Part shown: one piece after another, positions 17,918 through 28,849 of the stretch
Numbering within the stretch: the first letter of the stretch is position 1
Layout: each line of letters starts with the position of its first letter
Assembly: GCA_031316315.1 (NCBI GenBank)
Contig: JADBEO010000001.1
Location: 110,053-174,052, forward strand
Length of the DNA stretch: 64,000 nt
Direction: 5' to 3'
DNA from: Chelatococcus sambhunathii
Lineage (GTDB): Bacteria > Pseudomonadota > Alphaproteobacteria > Rhizobiales > Methylopilaceae
The notes under the pieces: generated by a model
Told to the model about the DNA's origin: nothing
The model's database searches: none
Seen by the model: the letters and a program-made list of their open reading frames with translations, nothing else
Made by a program: the position numbers and the translations under genes

Positions 17918-18418
17918 TCAGGCCGCTTCGGTCTTCCCCGTCGCCTCGCACAGCATCTCCAGCGCGACCAGCACGGACTTCTCGCGAATCTCGCGGCGAC
18001 TCAGCTGCCCGAAACGCCTCTCGCGATGGATGACCGGCTCGCCGCGCCTAACCGCGGCGAAGTGGACGAGGCCGACCGGCTTCGTCTCGGTCCCGCCGCC
18101 CGGGCCCGCGACGCCGGTGATGGCGACCGCGACGCCGGCGCCCGAGGCGTTGAGAGCGCCTTCGGTCATGGCGCGCGCCACCTGCTCGCTGACGGCGCCG
18201 TGGCGCTTGATGAGCTCGGCCGGAACGCCGATCATCTCGGTCTTCGCCGCGTTCGAATAGGTGACGAAGCCGCGGTCGAAGGCGTCGGAGGAGCCGGGAA
18301 CTTCCGTGAGCGCGCCGGCGACGAGGCCGCCAGTGCAGGATTCGGCCGTAACGATCATCAGGCCGGCGCCACGGGCAAGCCGCAGCGCTTCTTCGGCGAG
18401 TTCATAGGCGTGGTGCAT
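17918..18418 (-). CDS. CinA C-terminal-domain protein (nicotinamide-nucleotide amidase)
   Basis: This is a 166-residue single-domain CinA family protein that deamidates NMN in pyridine nucleotide salvage. Motifs: LMIVTAESCTGGLVAGALTE, the GFVTYSNAAKTEMIGV block and VAITGVAGPGGGTETKPVG. The N-terminal molybdopterin-like domain of full CinA is absent, as usual in alphaproteobacteria. Start ATG 18418 lies two bases after the ispDF stop, so it is translated from the ispDF transcript. Confidence 0.93.
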   Translation of the reverse strand: MHHAYELAEEALRLARGAGLMIVTAESCTGGLVAGALTEVPGSSDAFDRGFVTYSNAAKTEMIGVPAELIKRHGAVSEQVARAMTEGALNASGAGVAVAITGVAGPGGGTETKPVGLVHFAAVRRGEPVIHRERRFGQLSRREIREKSVLVALEMLCEATGKTEAA

Positions 18419-18420
18419 GC

Positions 18421-19665
18421 TCAGACCTCGTCGCGGAAGGGCAGGCGGATCGTCGCGGAGGCGAGCGCCGCGAGGCCCTCGCGCCGGCCGGTGAAGCCGA
18501 GCCGCTCGGTCGTCGTCGCCTTCACGCCGACCCGCCCGATCGGCACGCCCACGATCTGCGAAATCCGCGCGCGGATGGCGTCGCGGTGCGGGCCGACCTT
18601 CGGCGCCTCGCCGATGACGGTGAGGTCGAGATGCGCGATCTCGCCGCCGGCCGCTCGCACGCGCGAGGCGGCGTCGGCGAGGAAGAGCGCCGAGTCCGCG
18701 CCTTTCCACTTCGAGTCGGACGGCGGAAAATGCGCGCCGATGTCGCCGTCCGCCAGCGCGCCCAGGATCGCGTCGGTCAGAGCGTGAAGCGCGACGTCGG
18801 CGTCGGAATGGCCGGAAAGGCCCGCCGAATGCGGCACGGGCACGCCGCCCAGCATCACATGGTCGCCCTCGCCGAAAGCGTGGACGTCGAAACCGGTTCC
18901 CGTCCGCACGTCGCCGCGCGCGAGGAAGGCGAGGCCGGCGCGCCTCAGCGCCTCGTCCTCGAACTGGTCCGGCGTGGTCATCTTCACGTTGCGCGCCTCT
19001 CCCTCGAACATCGCGACTTTGCCGCCCGCCCAGGCGAACAGCGCGCCGTCGTCGGTGAAGTCGTCCCGGCCGGCCTCGGCGGCGCGCCGGTGGGCCGCGA
19101 GCAGGTCGGCGTAGCGGAACGCCTGCGGCGTCTGCAGCGCGCGAAGCCGCGTCCGGTCCAGCGTTTCGCCGCGCGCCCCCTTCTCGTCAACAGCGCAGAT
19201 CGTGTCGGTGACAGGCGCCCCCGGGACGGCGGCGCCGGCGCGAATCGCCGCCTCGATCGCGCGGTCGACGAGCGCCGCGCTGGCGAACGGGCGGGCTGCG
19301 TCATGCACGAGCACGATGTCGGGTATGTCCGCCGCGAGGAGCTCAAGCCCCCGCCGCACCGATATCTGCCGCGTGGCGCCGCCCTCGGCCGGAGGAGCAA
19401 GCTTCGGGTGATCCACAAGATTTCCGAGCGCCGCGTCATAGCGCGGCCGCTGGTCCGGACCGATCGTCACCGCAACCCGTGAAATCGCCGGATGGTTCAG
19501 GAAGATCTCGGCGGCGCGCCTGAGCATCGTGCGCCCGCCGATCTCCGCGAATTGTTTCGGCGCGACGCCGCCGGCGCGGGCGCCCAGTCCCGCCGCGCAG
19601 ATGACGGCGGCGACGACAGGGGAGGCGCTTTGCGGGACGGTCAGCGTGGAGGGCATCGTTTTCAC
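18421..19665 (-). CDS. ispDF: Bifunctional IspD/IspF (MEP pathway)
   Basis: This is a fusion of MEP cytidylyltransferase and MEcPP synthase, steps 3 and 5 of non-mevalonate isoprenoid synthesis, in 414 residues. The IspD part (about 1-235) has [31 protein letters not shown] and [11 protein letters not shown]. The IspF part (about 255-414) has [19 protein letters not shown] and [20 protein letters not shown] with the metal Asp/His ligands, and ends with a [17 protein letters not shown] block. The fusion is typical of alphaproteobacteria. An alternative start at the fourth codon (19656) is equally good. Confidence 0.97.
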   Translation of the reverse strand: MKTMPSTLTVPQSASPVVAAVICAAGLGARAGGVAPKQFAEIGGRTMLRRAAEIFLNHPAISRVAVTIGPDQRPRYDAALGNLVDHPKLAPPAEGGATRQISVRRGLELLAADIPDIVLVHDAARPFASAALVDRAIEAAIRAGAAVPGAPVTDTICAVDEKGARGETLDRTRLRALQTPQAFRYADLLAAHRRAAEAGRDDFTDDGALFAWAGGKVAMFEGEARNVKMTTPDQFEDEALRRAGLAFLARGDVRTGTGFDVHAFGEGDHVMLGGVPVPHSAGLSGHSDADVALHALTDAILGALADGDIGAHFPPSDSKWKGADSALFLADAASRVRAAGGEIAHLDLTVIGEAPKVGPHRDAIRARISQIVGVPIGRVGVKATTTERLGFTGRREGLAALASATIRLPFRDEV

Positions 19666-19733
19666 GAACGATCGGAGCGTCGAGGCGAGGTTCTACCGCA
19701 GCGCCTGTCCGGTGTCGCCCAAACATTCAGCCG

Positions 19734-19761
19734 TTGTGCGTCGCGAGAAACTGTCTAATAT
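19734..19761 (+). promoter_or_regulatory. Candidate promoter of the dusB-ntrBC operon
   Basis: TTGTGC (19734-19739) and TAATAT (19756-19761) are 16 bases apart, about 28 bases before the dusB ATG. The -10 is good and the -35 is partial. It lies in the 123-base divergent gap with ispDF. Confidence 0.45.
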
Positions 19762-19788
19762 GTGTGCAACCAGATGCGCGATTAATTT

Positions 19789-20823
19789 ATGAGCAAGCGT
19801 CTTCAATCGAACTCTCCGCTGCGTCCGCTCGCGATCGGTCCGGTCGTGGCGGCGAACCCCGTGCTTTTGGCGCCGATGTCGGGCGTCACGGACGTCGTGT
19901 TCCGCCGCATGTCGGCGCGACTCGGCGCCGGCATGGTCGTCTCCGAGATGGTCGCGTCGCGTGAACTTGCGACCGCCGACGACGAGGCGCGGCTGCGCGC
20001 CGAGGGAGACGGAATCGGGACGCATGTCGTCCAGCTCGCCGGCCGCGACCCGACCTGGATGGCTGAGGCCGCGCGCGTCGCCGTCGGCGCCGGGGCCTCG
20101 ATCGTCGACATCAACATGGGCTGTCCAGCCAAGAAGGTCGTCGGCGGCCATGGCGGCTCAGCGCTGCTGCGAGATCTCGATCTCGCGGTCCGGCTGGTCG
20201 AGTCGACCGCAAGCGCCGTCGGCGCGCCCGTCACCGTGAAGATGCGGCTCGGCTGGGACGCGGAATCAATCGTCGCGCCGGAGCTCGCCGCCCGTGCGGA
20301 GCAGGCCGGCGCCAGGATGATCACCGTCCACGGGCGCACTCGCGCGCAGTTCTACGACGGCCGCGCCGACTGGGGCGCGATCGCGGCCGTGAAGGCGCGG
20401 ATTTCCATCCCTCTCGTCGCGAACGGCGACCTCCTCCGCGCCGAGGACGCTCCGGCGATGCTCGCCGCGTCCGGCGCCGACGCGGTGATGATCGGCCGCG
20501 GAGCGCAGGGGCGGGCGTGGTTTCCCGGTCAGGTCGCAGCCTTTCTTCAGACGGGCTCCGCGGCCGTAGCGCCGTCGATCCAGGCGCAGCGGGCTCTGGC
20601 GATCGAACACTATGAGGGGATGCTCGGCCTCTACGGCCGCGAGGTCGGCGTGCGCCACGCCCGCAAGCATCTGGGTTGGTATCTCGACGCGGCGGCGGAG
20701 ACGACGGGTCGCCAGCTCGATCCCGCCGCCAAGTCGGCCGCTCTCACTGCGCGAACCGTGGAGGAGGCGCTGGGCGCTTTCGACCGCGCCCTCAACGACC
20801 TCCAGTGGCGGGCGGCTGCATGA
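19789..20823 (+). CDS. dusB: tRNA-dihydrouridine synthase DusB (NifR3)
   Basis: This flavoenzyme reduces uridine to dihydrouridine in tRNA. It has 344 residues in a TIM barrel with [19 protein letters not shown] at the FMN site, the catalytic Cys112 in [19 protein letters not shown] and KMRLGWD, and [17 protein letters not shown]. The C-terminal helical domain has [12 protein letters not shown]. It was historically called nifR3 because it precedes ntrB in alphaproteobacteria, exactly as here; its stop overlaps the ntrB start (ATGA). Confidence 0.97.
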   Translation: MSKRLQSNSPLRPLAIGPVVAANPVLLAPMSGVTDVVFRRMSARLGAGMVVSEMVASRELATADDEARLRAEGDGIGTHVVQLAGRDPTWMAEAARVAVGAGASIVDINMGCPAKKVVGGHGGSALLRDLDLAVRLVESTASAVGAPVTVKMRLGWDAESIVAPELAARAEQAGARMITVHGRTRAQFYDGRADWGAIAAVKARISIPLVANGDLLRAEDAPAMLAASGADAVMIGRGAQGRAWFPGQVAAFLQTGSAAVAPSIQAQRALAIEHYEGMLGLYGREVGVRHARKHLGWYLDAAAETTGRQLDPAAKSAALTARTVEEALGAFDRALNDLQWRAAA

Positions 20824-21947
20824 ACGTGACGGCCGAACATCGCCCACGCACGGGGGCAGGCGCGCCGGAGGCGGTGCTCAACACGCTTCCGCATCCGGTG
20901 ATCTGCGTTGGAGAGGATGGCCGCATCGTCGACGTCAACGTCGCGGCGGAGGCGTTCTTCGAGGTCAGCGCCAACGTTCTGAGGCGGCACGACATCCGAG
21001 AGTTCGTGCCGTTCGGGTCGCCGCTCGTGTCGCTGCTGGAGCAGGCGCGCGAGCGCAACGCGCCGGTGAACGAGTATCGCGTCGATCTCGGGACGCCCCG
21101 CAACGGCGGCGAGCGCATCGTCGACATCCATGTCGCGCCGCTCGCCGAGCGCGCCGGCATTCTCGTCGTCGCGATGCAGGAACGCACCGTCGCCGACAAG
21201 ATGGACCGTCAGCTGACCCATCGCGGCGCCGCGCGCTCGGTCACTGCGCTCGCCGCGATGCTGGCGCACGAAATCAAGAACCCGCTCTCCGGCATCCGCG
21301 GCGCGGCGCAGTTGCTCGAACAGTCCGCGACCGACGAGGACAGGCTCCTTACCCGCCTCATCTGCGACGAGGCCGACCGCATCGTGAAGCTGGTCGACCG
21401 GATGGAGGTGTTCTCCGACGAGCGCCCGATCGAGCGCGAGGCGGTCAACATCCATTCAGTGCTCGAGCACGTGAAGCGGATCGCTGTCTCCGGCTTCGCC
21501 CGCGACATCAAGATCCACGAGGATTACGACCCGTCGCTACCGCCGGTTCTCGCTAACCGCGACCAGCTCATTCAGGTCTTCCTCAACCTGGTGAAGAACG
21601 CCGCCGAGGCGATCGGCGACGCGGAGGACGGCGAGATCCATCTGGCGACGGCCTTCCGACCGGGCGTGCGCCTGTCCGTTCCCGGCTCGACCACGCGCGT
21701 CAGCCTGCCGCTGCAGTTCACGGTCCGGGACAACGGGCCGGGCGTGCCGGAGGACCTGGTGCCGCACCTGTTCGATCCCTTCGTCACCACCAAGCCCACA
21801 GGATCGGGGCTCGGTCTCGCGCTCGTCGCCAAAATCGTGGGCGACCACGGCGGCATCATCGAGTGCGACTCGCAGCCGAGACGGACGGCCTTTCGCGTGT
21901 TGATGCCGATGTACGTCAGCGGCGACGGCCGCGCTGCAAGGAGCTGA
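20820..21947 (+). CDS. ntrB: Nitrogen regulation sensor histidine kinase NtrB
   Basis: This cytosolic kinase/phosphatase of NtrC is regulated by PII. It has 375 residues: a PAS domain (about 15-125, [20 protein letters not shown]), the phosphoacceptor H-box [20 protein letters not shown], an N-box ([12 protein letters not shown]) and G-boxes [20 protein letters not shown] and [18 protein letters not shown]. There are no membrane segments. Start ATG 20820 overlaps dusB and ntrC follows after seven bases. The PII gene glnB lies 14 kb downstream. Confidence 0.97.
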   Translation: MNVTAEHRPRTGAGAPEAVLNTLPHPVICVGEDGRIVDVNVAAEAFFEVSANVLRRHDIREFVPFGSPLVSLLEQARERNAPVNEYRVDLGTPRNGGERIVDIHVAPLAERAGILVVAMQERTVADKMDRQLTHRGAARSVTALAAMLAHEIKNPLSGIRGAAQLLEQSATDEDRLLTRLICDEADRIVKLVDRMEVFSDERPIEREAVNIHSVLEHVKRIAVSGFARDIKIHEDYDPSLPPVLANRDQLIQVFLNLVKNAAEAIGDAEDGEIHLATAFRPGVRLSVPGSTTRVSLPLQFTVRDNGPGVPEDLVPHLFDPFVTTKPTGSGLGLALVAKIVGDHGGIIECDSQPRRTAFRVLMPMYVSGDGRAARS

Positions 21948-21954
21948 ACTGCAC

Positions 21955-23394
<1,440 letters not shown>

Positions 23395-23650
23395 GACGCG
23401 CCGTCAGCCCGGCCGGGCGCGAGCGAGAGCCGGGGCCTTGCTCTGGGTGTGGCGCCTGGTCCGGAAAGCGTGCCCGGCTTCGGGTTGCGGGACGACGGTC
23501 CAGCGCCGCCAAGAAGTTGTCGCATTTCGACAACAGTGTGGTAGAGCTGCATCAGCGTAGCAAGCTGCGGTTCGGGGGCGGGGATCGAGTCGCGGCGGTT
23601 TGGCCGAGCGCCTCCGGCGCTTCGGCTTTCGTCTCGTCCTGGAACGCGTA

Positions 23651-25909
23651 TTGACCGTCGAATCGCCCAGCACCACGCCGGCCGCGCCGCCGCGGATGGA
23701 ACGCCGCGGACCAGGCGTCGTCGGCCCGCTCGCAGTCGTCGCGGCGCTGATCTCGGCGGTCGTGACCTTCATCGTGCTGACCGGCCGCGCCGATTTCGAG
23801 CCGACCGAGGAGGCGACGCGGACCGCGATCGCCGTCAACGCCGGCTTTGTCGGCCTGCTGGTGCTGATCATCGTCTGGGAAATCCGCGGCTTCGTCATGG
23901 CGCGATGGCGCGCGCAGGCGGGCTCCCAGCTGCATGGTCGACTGGTCGCTCTGTTCTCCATCGTCGCCGTGGCGCCGGCCGCGCTGCTCGCGGCCTTCAT
24001 GCTGATCACGCTCGACAAGGGCTTCGACACCTTCTTCTCGACGCGCGTGCGCGAGATCGTCGACAACTCGCTCGTCGTCGCTCGCGCCTATCTGAACGAG
24101 CACGCCCGTTCGATCCGGGGCGAGATCCTCGCCATGGCGAACGACGTGAACCGCGCTCGGCCGCTGTTCGATCGCGACCGGACGCGATTCGCCGAGTTCT
24201 TCACCGCTCAGGCGACGATTCGCGGCCTGCCGGAGGCGCAGCTGATCCGGCCGAGCGACATGAGCCTCGTCGAGCGCGCCAAGATCAGCATCGGCCGCGA
24301 CTTCCCGAAGCCGCCTGAGCCCGACGTCCGGAGCGCCCCGACCGACGAGCCGATCCTGCTGGCGCCCGGCAAGCAGAACGCGATCGGCGCGATCCTCAAG
24401 CTCGCGAACTATGACGATCTCGTGCTGTTCGTGGCGCGACCCGTCGATCCCAAGGCCAACAGCTACATGCGCCTCGTCGAACAGGGCTCGGAGGAATACG
24501 ACGCCCTGACCACGCGGCGGCCGCGGATCCAGGCGACCTTCGCGCTGCTCTACGTGCTGCTGTCGCTGTCGCTGCTGCTCGCCGCGATCTGGATCGGCCT
24601 CGCCTTCGCCAACCGGCTTGTGTCTCCGATCCGAAGGCTGATCACCGCGGCGGACCAAGTCAGCCAGGGCGATCTCGCCGTGCAGGTTCCGCTCGGCAAG
24701 AAGACCGACGGCGACATCGGCGCGCTGGGCGAGACCTTCAACAAGATGACGGCCGAGCTCCGCAGTCAGCGCAGCAAGCTGGTCGAAGCCGCCGAGCAGA
24801 TGGACAGCCGTCGCCGCTTCACCGAAGCGATGCTCGCCGGCGTCAGCGCCGGCGTCATCGGCATCGATTTCTCCGGCGGCGTCACCCTGATGAACCGCAG
24901 CGCGGAAATCCTCCTCGGGGAGCGAGAGGAAAACCTGCTCGGCAAGCCGCTGCGCGAGACGGCGCCGGAATTCGCGCCGCTGCTCGACCAGGCGCTCGGC
25001 CGCGCGCAGCGGCTCGTGCAGGGTCAGGTCACGATCCTCAGGGCAGGGCGCGAGCGGAACCTCAACGTCCGCTTCACGACGGAGACCTCGGCCGCGGACG
25101 AGCATGGTTACGTCGTGACGATCGACGACATCACCGAGCTCGTCTCGGCGCAGCGCACCTCGGCCTGGGCCGACGTCGCCCGCCGTATCGCGCATGAGAT
25201 CAAGAATCCGCTGACGCCGATTCAGCTCTCCGCCGAGCGCATCCGCCGCAAGTACGGCAAGGTGATCACCGAGGAGCGCGAGGTCTTCGACCAGTGCACC
25301 GACACGATCATCAGGCAGGTCGACGACATCAAGCGGATGGTCGACGAATTCTCCTCCTTCGCCCGCATGCCGAAGCCGACGATCGAGGAAGAGGACCTCG
25401 CCAAGGTCGTGAAGCAGGGCGTGTTCATGATGCGCGTCGGCTATCCCGAGATCCGCATCGAGGCCCATGGCTGCGAGGAGCCGCTGCCGGCGCGCTTCGA
25501 TCGCCGCCTGATCTCGCAGGCGGTGACGAATATTGTGAAGAACGCCACCGAATCCATTCAGGCCGTTCATGAAAACGCCCCCGGCGCAGGGCGTATCGAC
25601 GTCACGGTCAGGCGCGACGGGGAGCGCGCTGTCATCGACGTCGTCGACAACGGCCTCGGACTTCCCACCGAGAACCGACAACGCCTTCTCGAGCCCTATA
25701 TGACGACCCGCGAGAAGGGGACGGGGCTCGGCCTCGCGATCGTCGGCAAGATCATGGAGGAGCATGGCGGCGGCGTTGAGCTGCTGGACTCGCCCGCCGT
25801 CGCGACCGGCGGGCGCGGCGCGCTCGTCCGCCTATGGTTCCAGACGAAACGCCCTGTTTCCGCCACTGAAGTTCCCGCCGACGCGGCCTCGGCCGCGCCT
25901 GCGGCCTGA
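23651..25909 (+). CDS. ntrY: Sensor histidine kinase NtrY
   Basis: This is a membrane sensor kinase of the NtrYX system, about 752 residues from TTG 23651. The start is uncertain: TTG 23600 and ATG 23696 are also in frame and none has a clear ribosome site. The first two helices are PLAVVAALISAVVTFIVLTG and a LVLIIVWEI segment, the third is in the VAPAALLAAFMLIT region, and there is a periplasmic sensor segment of about 200 residues. A further helix (ALLYVLLSLSLLLAAIWIGL), HAMP, PAS, the H-box [20 protein letters not shown] and the ATPase boxes VKNATESIQAV and GTGLGLAIVGKIMEEHGG follow. It is linked to redox and nitrogen responses in related bacteria. Confidence 0.94.
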   Translation: MTVESPSTTPAAPPRMERRGPGVVGPLAVVAALISAVVTFIVLTGRADFEPTEEATRTAIAVNAGFVGLLVLIIVWEIRGFVMARWRAQAGSQLHGRLVALFSIVAVAPAALLAAFMLITLDKGFDTFFSTRVREIVDNSLVVARAYLNEHARSIRGEILAMANDVNRARPLFDRDRTRFAEFFTAQATIRGLPEAQLIRPSDMSLVERAKISIGRDFPKPPEPDVRSAPTDEPILLAPGKQNAIGAILKLANYDDLVLFVARPVDPKANSYMRLVEQGSEEYDALTTRRPRIQATFALLYVLLSLSLLLAAIWIGLAFANRLVSPIRRLITAADQVSQGDLAVQVPLGKKTDGDIGALGETFNKMTAELRSQRSKLVEAAEQMDSRRRFTEAMLAGVSAGVIGIDFSGGVTLMNRSAEILLGEREENLLGKPLRETAPEFAPLLDQALGRAQRLVQGQVTILRAGRERNLNVRFTTETSAADEHGYVVTIDDITELVSAQRTSAWADVARRIAHEIKNPLTPIQLSAERIRRKYGKVITEEREVFDQCTDTIIRQVDDIKRMVDEFSSFARMPKPTIEEEDLAKVVKQGVFMMRVGYPEIRIEAHGCEEPLPARFDRRLISQAVTNIVKNATESIQAVHENAPGAGRIDVTVRRDGERAVIDVVDNGLGLPTENRQRLLEPYMTTREKGTGLGLAIVGKIMEEHGGGVELLDSPAVATGGRGALVRLWFQTKRPVSATEVPADAASAAPAA

Positions 25910-25940
25910 TCGTTTTATCCGGAGCGCATTCGAGATCCTT

Positions 25941-27308
25941 ATGGCGACCGACATTCTCATCGTCGACGACGAGGCCGATATCCGCGAGCTCGTCGCCGGA
26001 ATCCTTCAGGACGAGGGCCACGGCACGCGCACCGCGCGAAACTCCGACGAGGCGATGGCCGAGATCGCCAAGCGTCGGCCGCAGCTCGTCTTCCTCGACA
26101 TCTGGCTTCAGGGCTCCAAGCTCGACGGGCTGGAGATGCTGGAAATCATTCACCGGGACCATCCGGAGATCCCGATCGTGATGATCTCCGGCCACGGCAA
26201 CATCGAGACGGCGGTCGCCGCCATCAAGAACGGCGCCTACGACTTCATCGAGAAGCCGTTCAAGGCCGATCGGCTCGTTCTGATCGCGCAGCGGGCGCTC
26301 GAATCCTTCCAGCTGAAACGCGAGATCAAGGATCTGAAGCGGGGCTCGGGCGTCGCCACCCGCTTCGTCGGCAAGTCGACGGTGATGAACCAACTGCGCG
26401 GCGCGATCGATCGGGTTGCGCCCACCAACAGCCGCATCCTGATCGTCGGGCCGGCGGGCGCCGGCAAGGAACTGGCGGCGCGGGTGATCCACGCCAAGTC
26501 GGCGCGCGCCAAGGGGCCCTTCGTCCTGATCAACGCCGCCGCCATCACGCCGGAGCGCATGGAGGAGGAGCTGTTCGGCGTCGAGGGCCTCGAGAACGGC
26601 TCGCGAAAGATCGGCGCGCTTGAGGAGGCGCATGGCGGCACGTTGTTCATCGACGAAGTCGCCGACATGCCGCGCGAGACGCAGAACCGCATCCTTCGCG
26701 TGCTTGTCGAGCAGACGTTCACGCGCGTGGGCGGCGCCACCAAGGTGCAGGTGGACGTGCGGCTCATCTCGTCCTCCGCGCGCAACATGGAAGAGGAGAT
26801 CGCGGCCGGCCGCTTCCGCGAGGACCTGTTCCACCGCCTGGCGGTGGTGCCGGTGCGCGTGCCGGCGCTGTCGGAGCGCCGCGACGACATTCCCGAGCTG
26901 ATCGACTTCTTCCTGGAGCAGATCTCTTCGGCGACCGGCCTCGCCAAGCGCAAGATCGGCGAGGACGCGATGGCGGTGCTGCAGAGCCACGATTGGCCCT
27001 ACAACGTCCGCCAGCTCCGCAACAACGTCGAGCGGCTGATGATCCTCGCCGGCGGCGATCCCGAGGCTGTGGTCACGGCCAGCATGCTGCCGTCCGAGAT
27101 CGGCACGATGGTGCCCCCGACGCCGACCGGAGCGGGCGGCGAGCAACTGATGGGCCTTGCGCTGCGCGAGGCGCGCGAGATTTTCGAGCGCCAGTACCTG
27201 CTCGCCCAGATCAGCCGCTTCGGCGGCAACATCTCGCGCACCGCCGAGTTCATCGGCATGGAGCGCTCGGCCCTGCACCGGAAGCTGAAGGCGCTCGGGA
27301 TCGGGTGA
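25941..27308 (+). CDS. ntrX: Response regulator NtrX (GAFTGA-less NtrC-family protein)
   Basis: This is the 455-residue partner of NtrY. The receiver has LIVDDEADIREL and Asp53 (LVFLDIWLQ). The AAA+ domain has a modified Walker A (GPAGAGKELAARVI) and Walker B GGTLFIDEVADMP. Where NtrC has GAFTGA, this protein reads GVEGLENGSRKIGALEEAHG. The loss of the sigma-54 loop is known for alphaproteobacterial NtrX, which acts with sigma-70 promoters. The Fis-type HTH (GGNISRTAEFIGMERSALHR) is intact. I chose ATG 25941, 31 bases after ntrY, over a longer frame overlapping ntrY. Confidence 0.96.
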   Translation: MATDILIVDDEADIRELVAGILQDEGHGTRTARNSDEAMAEIAKRRPQLVFLDIWLQGSKLDGLEMLEIIHRDHPEIPIVMISGHGNIETAVAAIKNGAYDFIEKPFKADRLVLIAQRALESFQLKREIKDLKRGSGVATRFVGKSTVMNQLRGAIDRVAPTNSRILIVGPAGAGKELAARVIHAKSARAKGPFVLINAAAITPERMEEELFGVEGLENGSRKIGALEEAHGGTLFIDEVADMPRETQNRILRVLVEQTFTRVGGATKVQVDVRLISSSARNMEEEIAAGRFREDLFHRLAVVPVRVPALSERRDDIPELIDFFLEQISSATGLAKRKIGEDAMAVLQSHDWPYNVRQLRNNVERLMILAGGDPEAVVTASMLPSEIGTMVPPTPTGAGGEQLMGLALREAREIFERQYLLAQISRFGGNISRTAEFIGMERSALHRKLKALGIG

Positions 27309-27316
27309 GGCCAAAC

Positions 27317-27418
27317 GTCATCCCGGACGGCCGAAGGCCCATCCGGGATCGTCATCCGAACACGGCGCCATTACCTGAAGACGATCCCGGCTCTCCGCTG
27401 CGCTGCGGCCGGGATGAT
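27317..27418. repeat. Palindromic intergenic element R2b (between ntrX and the aminotransferase)
   Basis: The arms are GTCATCCCGGACGGCCGAAG and GCTGCGGCCGGGATGA, with inner ATCCGGGATCG/CGATCCCGGCT. It is the same family as R2a (17810-17910) with a diverged centre. The start of the next gene is 24 bases further on. Confidence 0.85.
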
Positions 27419-27441
27419 GCCCGCCCCACTCAAGGCAGACC

Positions 27442-28305
27442 ATGTCCCGCATCGCCTATGTCAACGGCCGCTACGTCTCGCACGCGCTGGCGTCGGTCCA
27501 TATCGAGGATCGCGGCTACCAGTTCGCCGACGGCGTCTACGAGGTCTGCGAGGTGCGCGACGGCCATCTGGTGGACGAGGTCGGTCATCTCGCGCGGCTT
27601 CGGCGATCGCTGAAGGAGCTCTCCATCCGCGAACCGATGCCCGAGGCCTCGCTGAAGCTCGTACTGCGGGAGACGATCCGCCGGAATCGCGTGCGCGACG
27701 GCATCGTCTACGTGCAGGTCACCCGGGGCGTGTCGCGCCGGGACCATTATTTCCCGCCTGCGAGCGTCAAGCCGGCGCTGGTCGTGACAGCCCGCTCGAT
27801 GGACCGCGCCAAGACGGAGGCCGGCGCCGTCGCGGGGGTGAAGGTGATCACGCTGCCGGAGAATCGTTGGGCCCGGGTCGACATCAAGACCGTCGGTCTG
27901 CTGCCGAACGTGCTCGCCAAGCAGCAGGCGAAAGACGCCGGCGCCAAGGAGGCGTGGTTCGTCGATCCCGCCGGCTTCGTCACCGAGGGCGGATCGACCA
28001 ACGCCTGGATCGTCACGAAAGACGGGATCATCCGGACGCGGCCGGCCGAGAGCGGCATTCTGCGCGGCATCACGCGCACCACGGCGCTGAGGATGGCGCG
28101 CGACCTCCAGATGCGCTTCGAGGAGGAGCCTTTCACGGTGGAGGAGGCGAAGGCGGCGCGCGAGGCGTTCTTCACCGCGGCCACCGCCATCGTGACGCCG
28201 ATCGTCGCGATCGATGGTCAGACCATCGGCGACGGCAAGCCCGGCCCCGTCGCGCTCGAACTCAGGCGGCGTTTCCACGAGTTCGCCGAGATTTCCAAGG
28301 ACTGA
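27442..28305 (+). CDS. D-amino-acid aminotransferase (PLP fold-type IV)
   Basis: This PLP aminotransferase of the BCAT/DAAT family probably makes D-amino acids such as D-Glu or D-Ala from 2-oxo acids. It has 287 residues, the normal length. Motifs: YVNGRYVSHALASVHIEDRG, YQFADGVYEVCEVRDG, the PLP lysine in RVDIKTVGLLPNVLAKQQA, and FVTEGGSTNAWIV with the family Glu. SGILRGITRTTAL is the phosphate-binding turn. D-Ala aminotransferase is common next to ntrX-hfq in rhizobiales. Substrate preference cannot be fixed by eye. Confidence 0.92.
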   Translation: MSRIAYVNGRYVSHALASVHIEDRGYQFADGVYEVCEVRDGHLVDEVGHLARLRRSLKELSIREPMPEASLKLVLRETIRRNRVRDGIVYVQVTRGVSRRDHYFPPASVKPALVVTARSMDRAKTEAGAVAGVKVITLPENRWARVDIKTVGLLPNVLAKQQAKDAGAKEAWFVDPAGFVTEGGSTNAWIVTKDGIIRTRPAESGILRGITRTTALRMARDLQMRFEEEPFTVEEAKAAREAFFTAATAIVTPIVAIDGQTIGDGKPGPVALELRRRFHEFAEISKD

Positions 28306-28530
28306 GGAGCAGAGGGTATCGGTCGGCGTCCTAAAGTCCGCGCTCCGGGCGCCATTTGCCTTGCCGAAACCAGTCCAAGCGCTGTTTACTCGCACGGTTG
28401 TCGGCGGGCGAAGCGCCGACGCGAGCCACGGGCGGGGGGCGCAGGCGGAGACATCCGGGACAAAGCTTCCACGCCGAAAAGCCGGCCTCGAAGCCGGCGA
28501 ACGCTTGAGCTCACTGGAAAGAACAAGAAG

Positions 28531-28803
28531 ATGGCCGCCGAGCGCGCACAAAACCTTCAGGACACGTTCCTCAACAACGTCCGCAAGAACAAGGTTCCTC
28601 TGACGATTTTCCTCGTCAACGGCGTCAAGCTGCAGGGGGTGGTGACCTGGTTCGACAATTTTTGCGTCCTGCTGCGGCGGGACGGGCACTCGCAACTCGT
28701 CTACAAGCACGCCATATCGACGGTGATGCCGGGCCATCCCATCCAGCTGTTCGAGCCGGATGACGGCGACAAGGACGAGGCGCCGGCGCGCGCCGGGCGA
28801 TGA
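28531..28803 (+). CDS. hfq: RNA chaperone Hfq
   Basis: This hexameric Sm-like RNA chaperone for sRNA-mRNA pairing has 90 residues. Sm1 and Sm2 are seen in [40 protein letters not shown] and [12 protein letters not shown]. The short C-terminal tail is acidic. It lies after a 225-base gap that must contain its promoter and upstream of hflX, the conserved hfq-hflX pair. Confidence 0.98.
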   Translation: MAAERAQNLQDTFLNNVRKNKVPLTIFLVNGVKLQGVVTWFDNFCVLLRRDGHSQLVYKHAISTVMPGHPIQLFEPDDGDKDEAPARAGR

Positions 28804-28849
28804 TCGCGCTTCGTCCGGCCGGTTGATTGCGATCGAACGGGACGAGCGT

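Noticed and set aside
23552..25765. 737-residue open frame on the minus strand opposite ntrY
   Set aside because: It is an antisense shadow; ntrY has all kinase motifs in the plus frame.
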